Shown: positions 40,801 to 49,664 of the stretch, piece after piece
Layout: every line of letters begins with the position of its first letter
Numbering within the stretch: position 1 is the stretch's first letter
Notes under the pieces: generated by a model
Database searches by the model: none
Told to the model about the DNA's origin: nothing
What the model saw: the letters and a program-made list of their open reading frames with translations, nothing else
Made by a program: the position numbers and the translations under genes
Source: Aurantiochytrium sp. KH105
Lineage: Eukaryota > Sar > Bigyra > Thraustochytrida > Thraustochytriidae
Direction: 5' to 3'
NCBI GenBank assembly: GCA_003116975.1
Contig: BGKB01000025.1
Span: 248,001 to 312,000 of the forward strand
Length of the DNA stretch: 64,000 nucleotides

Positions 40801-41866
40801 TGCTCGGAGGTATGGCTGCTGGCCGAGTGTCCTTGAAGAGGCTCACGAGGATAACGCGAAGCCCTTTTTGCGCGGTAGTCCGCGCGAACTCCCGCAATTC
40901 TGGTAATGGTTCCAGACAGTCTTCGACGAGGACGATGTCGACAAGATCTCGCACTGTGGATGAATAGACTTGAGCGTAGTCCTCAAAACTGAGATCAAGG
41001 CCGCCAGAGGAGTTCGCGTCAGCTTCTGCTTTGGAATTTCCGGCAGCAGAAGCCACACCATTCGCATCTTCGACGCGACCATTGCTCTTAGGAGTATGCG
41101 CGATTACATTTCGTAAACACTTTGCAAAGGTAACGTGCTCCGCAAAGCAAAAGGTCGGCAAGCGCAGACACGTGGGTTCGCGTTGCTTTGAGCGGGGTCC
41201 TCTTCTCTTTTTGGTGGGACTCGAAGGGGAAGACGAAGGGAAATTCGCTTTCGTTCGCGCAGCATGATCGTCTTCCTGATACAGCGCAAATCGAGCGGTC
41301 AGGCCCTTGATTGTGTGCTGCGGAGACCACGTGTTGAGGAAGTTGGTCAAGCGGTCGAGAACCTGCACCAGTTCAGGATCACTGCAAAGCGAGAACATCG
41401 GATAGTCGAGGGGGACCAGGTGCTTGGTTGGCGGCGTGTACCCTTGCACGCAGACGATTTGTCTTTGCCACTCGAGACTGCTGAAAACCTCAAAGAGTCG
41501 AGTCACGGACAGCTCCTCGCATTCACCCGACGCATACCAAATGAGGCATTGATTGTACGTAGTGCTCATTTTCAGGACAACGTCGAGAAGAACCTTGGGG
41601 TCGTCCATGGCTAGTAGTTCAAATGTTGCATCTCCAGAGGCCGCATCAGCGCGCATTAGTTTTCGTGGGGCGCCAGACTCATAAAGCAAGGTATCAGGAA
41701 TTGCGCAAGGAAAGTGTTCCTTGCCATCGTCGCCCTCGCTGCTGCTACCGCTATCGGCACCACGGGCCCTTTGCGCTTTCATAGTCCTGCACCATTTATC
41801 GCCTGCTGTCCAAAGCGCTCGAAGCACCCATAGGCTTGCTTCATTGTCTTCGAGGGTGTTGTCCAT
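34889..41866 (-). CDS. Large alpha/beta-hydrolase-like, coiled-coil and IQ-motif protein
   Basis: 2325 residues from the ATG at 41866. Residues about 300-560 look like an alpha/beta-hydrolase fold (LRVILVSLF, RPWVLAGVGVGANVAMHMAAY, VPMVLIQSTESRLVLP, WLKAGHNVW). At the nucleophile elbow (about residue 380) the usual G-x-S-x-G reads GVGVG, so the catalytic Ser is absent, while a His-containing AGH remains. Residues about 640-1160 and several later blocks are charged coiled coil (QRRANEMDDMIARLAGLQQE and similar). A beta-rich module near 1290-1410 separates them (VVIQLVVHVVYKGGFDERGY). Acidic and Cys-containing segments follow. Near the C-terminus are two IQ-type calmodulin sites: AAIKIQSVARGHLGRRA and AIALQRVFRGFQARK. 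Probably a cytoskeletal or axonemal scaffold; this is inference. Confidence 0.8.
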   Translation of the reverse strand: MDNTLEDNEASLWVLRALWTAGDKWCRTMKAQRARGADSGSSSEGDDGKEHFPCAIPDTLLYESGAPRKLMRADAASGDATFELLAMDDPKVLLDVVLKMSTTYNQCLIWYASGECEELSVTRLFEVFSSLEWQRQIVCVQGYTPPTKHLVPLDYPMFSLCSDPELVQVLDRLTNFLNTWSPQHTIKGLTARFALYQEDDHAARTKANFPSSSPSSPTKKRRGPRSKQREPTCLRLPTFCFAEHVTFAKCLRNVIAHTPKSNGRVEDANGVASAAGNSKAEADANSSGGLDLSFEDYAQVYSSTVRDLVDIVLVEDCLEPLPELREFARTTAQKGLRVILVSLFKDTRPAAIPPSNVLLSNWLHRLMDHLGVGKGRKRPWVLAGVGVGANVAMHMAAYRKCTNLQAVVNVNGFAHVDRTLLRAARSSLAVEVHPEALRIIASLRTEFLDLRSALHLLRVPMVLIQSTESRLVLPMHVETILNTRGAPRTVSSSLRDCIRHQDQVQNHVMWLKAGHNVWSSREDFMSNLFDQIYGILRNINDIQLIAEKQEQEIASPAGPEAPTKDSEEAAATPSQVIEGSLQEEDADGLAELDRSHSRRHRSQRRRKGRHHNNSNTDSSSESDDDDEDEDDEDLSTRAGAQRRGKARARSRSRETIERERAEREALRQKEAKRLRMELFWKNRPSEAEERSMMMDADSFSKDLRRTWREEQRWIKQQALVKERLEELQKARNTDKAREEDQVKRKLEREKTKRYLTRQVLLDDDAEAAINALEDGMETTAVLGSSVSGASKIRLDFIRIAQRQALDIEHSQALLAKIKDTQAQRDTSAKRVAELERAIILLRATAHVGARGKASRQRMRKAEQASAELGDVVKSRDETVSLVHAINVKLKDMQSDISKVNSRIQTDAIILQRRANEMDDMIARLAGLQQELDEENASLRVRRKEAVRQHHNITGLHEIAQARLQDIEDELERCRHIDTKYCDSSIWQAGVMQRIRTSELINYLTSERLTIAERIEYMAEEVTSQEESITRVDSRLAQLQRDRANVVAQRKFINGALVLFRSGEIKRKAQADYQQQQEEEANKEKLQSGALNGDDEYQDDLVFSSSMGKSAGGDRKGGAGKKAGFTRQTFQADLASEVRRKPPMARTQDEREWIALDMCINRYSELYEEEDVHNYRHYRPTELTDEIIDVLYELPEELNLALPFIRSVAQMRAYQLIQRFSFGNDPDELLRLDRVNARLRRKGEKQYRVFNSAEHYRLTLQEEDRLEADDDKTAVLLRDSWTRLYHVDEQVLNFRQGRVHSFFMPHDLVVIQLVVHVVYKGGFDERGYANGRLSAALYLNETIPIGVCSQSHEVSLSSSDAMGRFTLIHDPEEDGIPLQHGRYQVVVGAASLTQYSITVLAETCKSIKSVEFDARSEALALHDRLIEIDEATEHLTVSLYLSERKLSLVAGIVKDAEARCESLEHEMAMIARVLLKRREREELGPGFTPEKGQDEEDFEIDEETLKKCTAKNLSKLEREFDKWVRLAASRRTEHHDCRRGTADMANAKRELREEKAAKTSRLAALKRMGMVTEEEIALGVASRTAKLSAAAERDRQNAQTAIENILSEQSNADACWSDAYLILHPESAIRAGDPDPILQAPEGTCNREDLLALMFTETESLQGPKAIIMHHLLRERAHPLERGCLVEPMLREPRMLRHEKMTFDVKAAEVVTDVDRRCRLVLAELERANESEDAFMDSSVLHSSEQRFPIRILRNELNRELDRLLLLQVKEQETFILKELRRKERDSFILAQATKEDDLAELMSSSDEEDEEEEEDDGDENDEGDDGDNEVGDAKARKRQSKDDGNASDDDGDPDSTAARINAAKAKAAAERAFCQACNTSPCSYQPPVDLVKTEERKMELRKELEAVRRIDVNVKFVESTVARSVKQGGNSRMLRTDLLRELDAELISLERKIRLQIVDEELHMACASKSAFVETKALHGYKQVQWTQNVVLALENERGRLLGGEVVEELIDGVLDFMLEGWIFGERDSEVFKPATGDHDNEGNAGNVREPPAEKWASISRSVARRERRQKAVDMKADVKHQLDETENVLRFGIFTMTLMYFRAMTLLRKSRFDGRHGPGSHHRRRGANSIGMDAAAIAAERQRMQSTAAHVAGRKRAMDFAMEKASAGEKVRHARVEKRLEDERAKLQKRAQQARREATAAIKIQSVARGHLGRRAAVAWAARRLQIIALENLREAAAIALQRVFRGFQARKIAEDRRFELAEFVAAIRAAEAKEEEEEFFRQNPLQRIIHNARRLLRASRSPKPGIMDEGDNAIFDPDPPGYF

Positions 41867-43046
41867 GCTTCCTCTTTGGTCTCAACGCTTCGGCATTCGA
41901 CGTCTGCTGCCTTTTTTCCCTCCTTTCGGGCCAAGACTGCACCTGCGAGCACGGCCGCGAGCACGACCGCACGCTGCGAGCTCCAATGGTCTCTGAGCTA
42001 TGCAGTTGTTCCTTGAGACTGGGACGCTCTCCATCGTCCCAGCAACTTGAACATTCATGTCGCCGTGGCAACTAGGCCTTGCGGAGAAACGGTCTAACAG
42101 ACCTTTGTTTCGGGCCTAAGTCAGGGCGCACTCGCGCGCGAAAAAACCAAAAGGTGTGTTCCCCCAACTCCCCCACAGTGGACCTTTTGCCCCATGTCAA
42201 CGACTCTCCTCGCGTCTTGGCGCGAGAAGGATGCGCGGGCTGCACGCACGGCCCTGGCAAAGAAACACGGAGGCTCGAATCTGGCCGGGAGATGGAAGCG
42301 CCAAGAATGCCTTGCGCGAGTGCGTGGTGGTATAGTACAATAAAAGGTGAAGGTGGGTGGGGTCAAGTCGTAGGTCGCTGAATTCAATAAAGTCGTTTCT
42401 GTCAATTCATCTTGACTGGGGCCATGAAACAAAATGAGAAAAGTCCCGACAAAGGGAGCAAAAGGAGGAAGAAAGGAAGAAGGGAGGGAGGGAAGCTAGA
42501 AAACCTTGAAAGTGGATCGACGCGGAAGATGGCAGCTTGAGATTGGTAGTGTAATGTTACCTTTCACCACCTTTTTCCAATAGATAGAGGGGCTGAGAGG
42601 AGAACAGCCATCAACCATTAAACTGCGGCGCGGACCCACGGGAAGAACATAGCCTGCGCCACTCGGCGCGGCCGAATGGACTTTTTGTCAGAGAAGCTAG
42701 CCGCTCAAGCTATCACCTTCTTCTGCCCAGCCCCACCCTCCAGGGTGCACATCACCACGAAGCTAAAGTCGAGACAGCGCGGCTCGTATTGCCGCAGACC
42801 AGGGTCATTGCGCATCTCACGCTCGCGCGCGGCGTAGCGCGCGTGGGTGCGCGAGGGAGCGAGGGAGCGAGCAGAGAGGCTCGCTTTGAGCATCTATCTA
42901 CGCATACGTGTAAAGGTGTCTGAGAGGTCGCGTGCAAAATTTGCGCGCGAGGTAGATCTCGGGAGATAGGTTTCCGAGGCATTCTGGAGTGCAAAACTTG
43001 TTGCACCAGCAAGCTTCACAAAAGCGCGCTCTAGCGTCACGAGACG
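41867..43046. other. Divergent intergenic region, 1.2 kb
   Basis: Between the IQ protein (-) and the phosphatase/pseudokinase gene (+). It includes a GGAA/GGGA purine tract near 42455-42500 and GAGGGAGC repeats near 42852-42870. A near-match to the shared octamer (TAGGCCTT) lies at 42073. No supported gene. Confidence 0.6.
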
Positions 43047-46000
43047 ATGGGGTGCAGCGCGTCAGTGCAGGCGCCTGATGGTCCAACATCGCTTTCGAAA
43101 GGCGGATCTCCGCTGACCTCCAAACAAGCCATGGCGCAGATCCGTAAGATCGGTAAAACTGCTCCGCGAAAGAAGCTCGAAGAGGCTGGTACGTACGAGA
43201 TCAAGGTCGACGGGAAACTCGTGCCTTTGCCCTTTGCATACGTGTCCCAGACAGGTTACTACCCCGATGAGCTCGACAAAGCGAACCAGGATTCTCTTGT
43301 GACGCGAGAGGATATTGGCGGGAGAAACAAGGAGCTCGCCTATTTTGGGGTCTTTGATGGCCACGGGAAAGCAGGTGACCTGTGCTCCAATTATGTACGA
43401 GCAGAGCTTTGGGAGAATCTCGAAAATGAGCCTGCTTTTGCCGAGGGCGACCTTTTCAAAGCGCTGGTGGATGCGCATGTTCGTACCAACGAGGAAATGC
43501 ATGAGCAAGAATCAATGCAGGCCTTTTCGGATATGATGAGCGGGACAACTGCGATTTCCGCACTCTTTGAGGGCGACCGCGTGTTCATCGCAAATGTGGG
43601 AGATTCGCGCGCGATTGCCATTGTTGAGCATGATGACAAGCTGGTGTCCGTTCCATTGTCAATTGACCAGACGCCCTTTCGCAAGGATGAGCGCGAACGC
43701 GTCAAGCAGCAGGGTGCTCGTGTACTGACCATGGCGCAGATTGAAGGCTTTCAAGATCCAGACGAGGACGAATATGGCGATGAAGACGACAATGACGGCG
43801 ATCCACCGCGGCTGTGGGTTCAGCAAGGCAATTACCCCGGCACGGCCTTTACGCGGTCTCTGGGTGACCGTGTGGCTGAAACAATTGGAGTTCATGCAGT
43901 TCCGGAGGTTCTCGAACGGCAGCTTACAACCTCGGATCAGTACATTCTTCTCGCTTCGGATGGTGTGTTTGAGTTCATTACTTCGCAGAGCGTTGTGGAC
44001 ATCTTTAGCCGTTTCGAGCACGATTTGCTCAACGCCGCACGCGCGATTGTTGCCGAAGCATACCGCCAATGGTTGCAATTCGAGACACGTACAGACGACA
44101 TCACCTGCATTATTATTGATGTACGCAGACTGGGCCAGAGCCAGGTCAAGCTGCAGGAGCTGCTCAAGCGCAAGGGAAGCTACGGTGTCGAATTTCTCGC
44201 ACAAGAGATCAGATCGCAGCAAGTTCAGCATTCACCGGACCAGGCGCCCGCACCAGAAGCCGAGAGCGTGGACGCGGACCTCAGCGAGGCACATTTCGAC
44301 CCAGCGAAGCTTGTTCATCTCGCGTCCTTTCGCTTGGATCGGGGACGGTCTTCCCTTCACGTGGCCAGCAGTACTGGGGAGGCCACGGCTGCGACGAAGA
44401 GCGACAAGAAGGATGCCATGCAAGAGCGAGGGCCCGAGGCGTTTATGTCGATGGAGTTGCGGCCCGTCCGACGAAAGGTGGCCAACAACGTTGGTGTCGT
44501 GCACTTTGACCCGGCAGAGCTTGAGGGGTACGAGCTTCCCGTGCACGACAAGACTGAGCGCGAACTCGAAGAACTCGAGGAAGCCTTACGCTCGAACTAC
44601 ATGTTTGCGCACCTGAGTGAGGCCCAGAGACGTCGGGCAGCGAGCGCGATGCAAAAGGTCGAGGTGAGCGCCGATGACGTGATCATCAAGCAATTTGACA
44701 AGGGTGACCAGTTCTACGTAGCAACGAGCGGGCGATATGCAGTTGAAGTGGCGGTGAACAAGATGATGGAAGATTGTGCAGGCAAGATGATTCCCATTGA
44801 GGGCGAGTTTGAGGCGCCTCGCGAGATTATGGAGTACAATTGCGAGGGTGGATTCGCTCAGAGCTTTGGCGAGCTGGCTCTCATGTACAATAAGCCTCGT
44901 GCGGCAACGATCACGGCACGGAGCGACGGTACATTGTGGGCATTGGAGCGCAAGGCCTTTCACTCTGTGCTCATGCGCGACTCGGCTCATCGCCTGGTCA
45001 AGGTGTTACGCAAGGTCCAGGCCTTTAAATCGCTCACGTACAATGAAGTTGCGCGACTTGTGGACCTTCTCACAGAGTTGCGCTTCAAGAAGGGCGAGTA
45101 CATTGTGCAGCAGGGTGACTTGGGCGACTCCTTTTACGTCATCAAGCAAGGTCGCGCCAAGGTCACGATAGACTCGGGAGACGGGGAGGAGAAGGAAGTG
45201 ATGCGGCTCTCCGAGTACGAGTACTTTGGCGAACGTGCACTTTTGAACAAGGCTCCTCGTGCTGCAAACGTTGTTGCCACGGAGGATGTGGTTTGTCTGA
45301 TGATCCGCAAGGAGCTCTTTGACGAAGTGCTGGGTCGTCTTCAGAACGTCCTGGCCAATGATGCGCGAGAGCGTGAGGCCGCTGCCGAGCAATATCACAA
45401 TGTGAGCTCCCTCCAGGACCTCAAGGTCTTTCCCGGAAGCTTCCCCATCCATGAAGGTACCGTCTTTCGCGCGGCTGTTCGAGTAACCATTGGCGAGGAT
45501 ACGAGCAGGGTAAAGTTTGTCTCACTTCGACGCATCCTGCAACCCACGGGCGAGGAAGCTGGCGATATGCCTGCGCTCATCGCGAACGAGCTGGATATTC
45601 TCGGCAAGGTGGCCAAACCAACCTTACTGGCTCGTTTCGATAACCCGGACAAGCAAGACATCACCTACCAGGTATTTCAGCAAGAGTTTGTTTCGGACCT
45701 TGCAGCGCTCGTGTCAACGCGGCCCCTGGATTCGGCATCTCAAATGCTCAAGTTTGCGGTACGAAGCATTGGCGCTGGTCTTGTGCAGCTGCAGCAGCAC
45801 CGGGGTATTCTCAGCCGAGGCATTTCGCCTGAAGGCATTCTGCTCGACATCAACGGACAGCTCTGCATTGCAGACTTTCGCTATGCCAAGGTGACTGCGG
45901 GCTCGCGCACGTTCACGGCATGCGGAGTTCCAGAGTACATGGCTCCCGAAGTCATTTTGGGAACTGGCCATGGCTTTGCTGCAGACTGGTGGTCCCTGGG

Positions 46001-46370
46001 CATCCTCATAATTGAGGCCTGCACTGGGAAGAGTCCCTTTGGGGATATGCGTGAGCCAGATATGTACGCATCCATTACATCGCAAACGTTTATTCAAGAC
46101 TTTCTCGCGACGAAGCTGGGTGACGTGCACGGCCCCTGCAGCAAGCTCATTCGAGGTCTCTTGTCCTTCAATGCCGACTCGCGTTCGCTCTTTGTCCATG
46201 AGGACGAGATGGACAATGTGCCCTTCCTTGCTCGCATCAAGCTGCGCGACTCGCCTCTTTCGCAGGCCGCAAAGGAGATCGCTTCGAATCTCATGAGGGC
46301 CGAGGCCAACAGCAGCGGCAGTTCCTTGCTTGTGTCGCCCGTCCACAACAGCGCTGAAGGGCGCTTTTAG
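43047..46370 (+). CDS. PP2C phosphatase, two cyclic-nucleotide-binding domains and a PKA/PKG-type pseudokinase in one chain
   Basis: 1107 residues. The start MGCSAS suits N-myristoylation at Gly2 and palmitoylation at Cys3, so membrane attachment is likely. A PP2C domain spans about 60-360 with intact metal-site motifs: FDGHG (103-107), SGTTA (165-169), GDSRA (185-189), SDG (304-306) and DD (350-351). Two cyclic-nucleotide-binding domains follow, with FGEL...PRAA at 607-620 and FGER...PRAA at 727-740. The C-terminal AGC-kinase-like domain (about 780-1060) keeps TACGVPEYMAPEVI but has lost catalytic elements: HRD reads SRG (923-925), the catalytic-loop Lys and Asn are Ser and Gly, DFG reads DFR (943-945), and no glycine loop is evident. 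PP2C/PKG fusions are known to me from protists; a dead kinase half is the unusual part. Likely a cyclic-nucleotide-gated phosphatase. Confidence 0.88.
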   Translation: MGCSASVQAPDGPTSLSKGGSPLTSKQAMAQIRKIGKTAPRKKLEEAGTYEIKVDGKLVPLPFAYVSQTGYYPDELDKANQDSLVTREDIGGRNKELAYFGVFDGHGKAGDLCSNYVRAELWENLENEPAFAEGDLFKALVDAHVRTNEEMHEQESMQAFSDMMSGTTAISALFEGDRVFIANVGDSRAIAIVEHDDKLVSVPLSIDQTPFRKDERERVKQQGARVLTMAQIEGFQDPDEDEYGDEDDNDGDPPRLWVQQGNYPGTAFTRSLGDRVAETIGVHAVPEVLERQLTTSDQYILLASDGVFEFITSQSVVDIFSRFEHDLLNAARAIVAEAYRQWLQFETRTDDITCIIIDVRRLGQSQVKLQELLKRKGSYGVEFLAQEIRSQQVQHSPDQAPAPEAESVDADLSEAHFDPAKLVHLASFRLDRGRSSLHVASSTGEATAATKSDKKDAMQERGPEAFMSMELRPVRRKVANNVGVVHFDPAELEGYELPVHDKTERELEELEEALRSNYMFAHLSEAQRRRAASAMQKVEVSADDVIIKQFDKGDQFYVATSGRYAVEVAVNKMMEDCAGKMIPIEGEFEAPREIMEYNCEGGFAQSFGELALMYNKPRAATITARSDGTLWALERKAFHSVLMRDSAHRLVKVLRKVQAFKSLTYNEVARLVDLLTELRFKKGEYIVQQGDLGDSFYVIKQGRAKVTIDSGDGEEKEVMRLSEYEYFGERALLNKAPRAANVVATEDVVCLMIRKELFDEVLGRLQNVLANDAREREAAAEQYHNVSSLQDLKVFPGSFPIHEGTVFRAAVRVTIGEDTSRVKFVSLRRILQPTGEEAGDMPALIANELDILGKVAKPTLLARFDNPDKQDITYQVFQQEFVSDLAALVSTRPLDSASQMLKFAVRSIGAGLVQLQQHRGILSRGISPEGILLDINGQLCIADFRYAKVTAGSRTFTACGVPEYMAPEVILGTGHGFAADWWSLGILIIEACTGKSPFGDMREPDMYASITSQTFIQDFLATKLGDVHGPCSKLIRGLLSFNADSRSLFVHEDEMDNVPFLARIKLRDSPLSQAAKEIASNLMRAEANSSGSSLLVSPVHNSAEGRF

Positions 46371-47886
46371 CCGCAGCCGCGCAAGTATTCGGTTTGCATA
46401 GTTCTCCCTTTTTATAAATGAATCTCACCTCGTACAGCAGGCACCACGATCAAGTGCGGAATGAGGGACGGACACCAGCTCCACTCCTCTTCTCTCTGGC
46501 GAATCGTTCTCAGCCGTCTCCGGGGACCGAACCGTAAAAGCAAGCGACACGATCTCAAGAGGAACGGGGAACCCTGCCACACCACTCGCACTCGCAGTCG
46601 CAGTGGTCGCTGCCGCGCTCGCGCTTTCGCTGCCGCGACTAGCGCGCAGGCCGGGGGTCGCCGGCGACCTCGTGGCAGCGGCGGCCGGACCGGGCTCGCG
46701 TACGCCACCTCGCGGGCGACCCGGCCGCTTCCGCTGCCCTCGCTCGCTCGCTCGCTCGCTCCGCTTGCCAGCTGCCCTGGCCGCCCTGGCGAGCCCGCCG
46801 CGGCAGGCGGCAGCAGCGGCGGCGGCGCTGCCGCGGCGAGCGTTTGCGAGAGCGGCGTTCGCGCGCAATGGCGGAGTCGGGTCTCGGTCGATCGCGCGGG
46901 TGTGATGATTGAGTTGGTTGACCGAGACGTATCCATCCCATCACCTCACGCGGCGAGCGGTCCTCGCGGCGCGGCGCGGCGCGGAGTCTGCCGCGCGCGC
47001 GACTGCGAGCATGGAGGACGGGACGTGCATGGGCGGATGCACGCACGCTGGCGCGGGTCGCTGTCGCTCGCGGAAAGAAAGAAGAAGGGCTCCAGGCGAC
47101 GCAAGGATATTCGGGATCGCCCTGGCCATCGCAGCTGCGACCTGCGACACCCTGCGAGCTACAAGCAGTGGGCGAGCGCTGCGGCCGCGCCCCCGCCCTG
47201 CGCGCCGCGAAAGGGTGGCGGCTGCCTCGGGCGCGGCGCTGAGGAAAGCTGATTGCGTTGTATGCATGTATGCGTGCCAGGAAGCATGCATGGCGTGCAT
47301 TGCATGTAGGCCTACGTGTCGCAGTGTACGAGGGAGGCGATAAATTTTTATTTATTTATTTTATTTTATTTTATTTTATCTTACCTAGGCCTGCTACGCG
47401 GGGTTTGCAGGGCCGCGAGCAAGTGCAGCCCGCAGGTGCTGCAAGTGCAGAATGCGCGGCATAGCGCTGTTGCAGGCGGCGGCTGCAAGTGGAGAACAGG
47501 CGCCTCCCGGATTGCCTGCGTGCCCGGCCACACACAGAAAGAAAGGAGGAAAGAAAGGAGGGAGGAACAAAAACCGGAGGCGCGGCAGTAGCGCAGTTGC
47601 GGCGGCGCGCGCAAGTGGGTTATGCGCGCGCGGGAACACGGGTATGGCGCGGCGGCAAGGGCTGCATGCGGTGGCAGCGCGCGACCAGCCAGCCAGCCGG
47701 CGGGATCAGGCGGCGAATACGAGACTAGCAGGACCAGAAAAAGAAAAGAAGGGTGGAAGGAGGCAGAGGAAGGGCAGGAAATGCAAGATGCATGAAATGA
47801 ATGTGAGGGAGGAGTGAATGATCGATCGATCCATCGAACGAAGGAGAAAAGAAGGAAAGAAAGAAGGAGAGAAAGAAAGAAAGGAG

Positions 47887-47960
<74 letters not shown>

Positions 47961-48569
47961 CAAATTCAAATCGCAGCGGCGTCTCGCGCGCCCAGCGACC
48001 TTGAGCCGGACGCGAGCGCAGGCAGGCAGGCGGCGGGCAGGCGGGCAGGCGCGCGCGCGCAGGGCGCTCCCTCGTCGGCGGGCGGCCTGGGCCGGCGGTG
48101 GTCATCCTTCTCTCTTCCTCTCTTTCCTTCCCCCGCTCGCGGGCGCGTGGCGGCGGCCTGGTCCATTCATTCATTCGTTCGTGCCTGGCGCCCGCGCATC
48201 CCCCCTCTCCCCGCGACTTCCTCACCCCCGCGCGGCTCCGGGCTGGCCCGCGCGGGCTCGCCTCGCCCCGCCCCGCGAGCGGCGCAGGCAGCGCCAGCCA
48301 GCCAGCCAGCCAGCCAGCCGGGCGACGCGGGGCGCGGGCGCCGCGGCGAGGCGCGAGGTCCGGCGAGCGAGCCCGCGTAGGGGTCCCTAGGCGGCGGCTA
48401 GGCGCACCGGCCCGCCCTGCTTGTTGGCCTGGTCGCCTGCTTCGCCTTGGTGCTCTCTCTCTCTCTCTGCCTGCCTGTTCGTCGGTCTCTCTCGGACTCC
48501 GTGGCGGCCTCGGACTCCGCGGCGGCCTCGGACGGCGGCTCGGCCAAGGCGGGCGCGGAGGGCGGCGGC
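46371..48569. other. 2.2-kb intergenic region upstream of the CCCH gene, low complexity
   Basis: Very GC-rich apart from an ATTTT/ATTT repeat at 47346-47380. It contains the GAAA microsatellite at 47845-47960, GCCA repeats near 48294-48320, CTCT near 48450-48470, one octamer TAGGCCTA at 47307 and a near-match at 47386. Overlapping frames on both strands are Arg/Ala/Pro-rich and unsupported. Confidence 0.6.
47845..47960. repeat. GAAA tetranucleotide microsatellite
   Basis: The pure part runs from about 47887 to 47960 and is preceded by GGAAAGAAA-type variants. It is the second long (GAAA)n tract of the window, about 610 bases upstream of the CCCH gene ATG, and has the same purine-rich plus strand as the tract at 34675. 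Confidence 0.95.
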
Positions 48570-49612
48570 ATGGCGAGCTTCGTGCTGGAGCGGCGGCCCG
48601 GGATGGAGCAGCGGGCGGCGCTGCGGCGCGGCGACGACGGCGGCCATGGCGATGATGGGGATGCGGATGGCGCGCGGCCGCGCGGCGAGGCCGGCAGACC
48701 GCAGGCCGCGGAGCCGGCGTGCGCGGCGCGGCGGCAGGCGGCGGCGGCGGCGGCGGAGCCGGCGGCGGAGGCAGAGGCGGCGGCGGCGGCGGCCGGCGCG
48801 CCCTCCTCGCCGCGGTCGCTGTCCAGGGCGTCCTCGGCGTCGTCGACGGCGTCCCCATCGGGAATGATGCACAAAAAGACGCACGCCGGGTCCGCGGACA
48901 GCGTGCGCGACGGGACGGGCACGGGCGCGTCCAGCACGACCAGCAGCACGAGCGCGTCCTCGATCGAGCCCAACGGGCCCGGCGCAGAGGCCTCGCTCGC
49001 GCTCGCTGAGGGCACCGCGGCCACCTCGCCTGACGGCGCAGCCGTCAACAGGGGGCCTCGAGGCCTTGGCAGTGCTTGCACCGGCTCCGCCCCCGGCTCC
49101 GGTGGTAGCAATAACGCGAACTCGAGCGTGAATGGCGCCGCGCCTGCGAATGCGAATGCGAATGCGAATGCAGCGAACGGTGGCCCGGCCGTACCGCCCG
49201 GCCCTGGCGGCCCCGGCGGCCCCGGCGGCAAGCAGGAACACACCAAGGAAGACCTTTACAAGACGGAGCTCTGCCGTAAGTGGCAGCAGACGGGCTCGTG
49301 CCGCTATGGAGACCGTTGCCAATTCGCGCATGGTCTCTCCGAGCTTAGAGCACTAGTTCGCCATCCGCTGTACAAAACCTCAATGTGCAAAAGCTTCGAG
49401 GCCACGGGAGAGTGCCGCTATGGCAACCGCTGTCGCTTCATCCACGATGAGGACGAAGACTATCTGAACAGCCTGCCACGTGGCGTCGCCACGCTCAACA
49501 TCACGCCGGCGGATGATCCTTCGTTCCGGCGAATTCCTTCCGCGCCTGCAAACCTCGACACCTACAAACAGGGTCAAGCTCCTCTTGCCGCGCACCTTCT
49601 CGCCCAGCAGCA

Positions 49613-49664
<52 letters not shown>

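Noticed and set aside
46412-48858. Frames of 120-380 codons on both strands before the CCCH gene
   Set aside because: Low-complexity translation of GC-rich repeats and the GAAA tract; no recognisable sequence.
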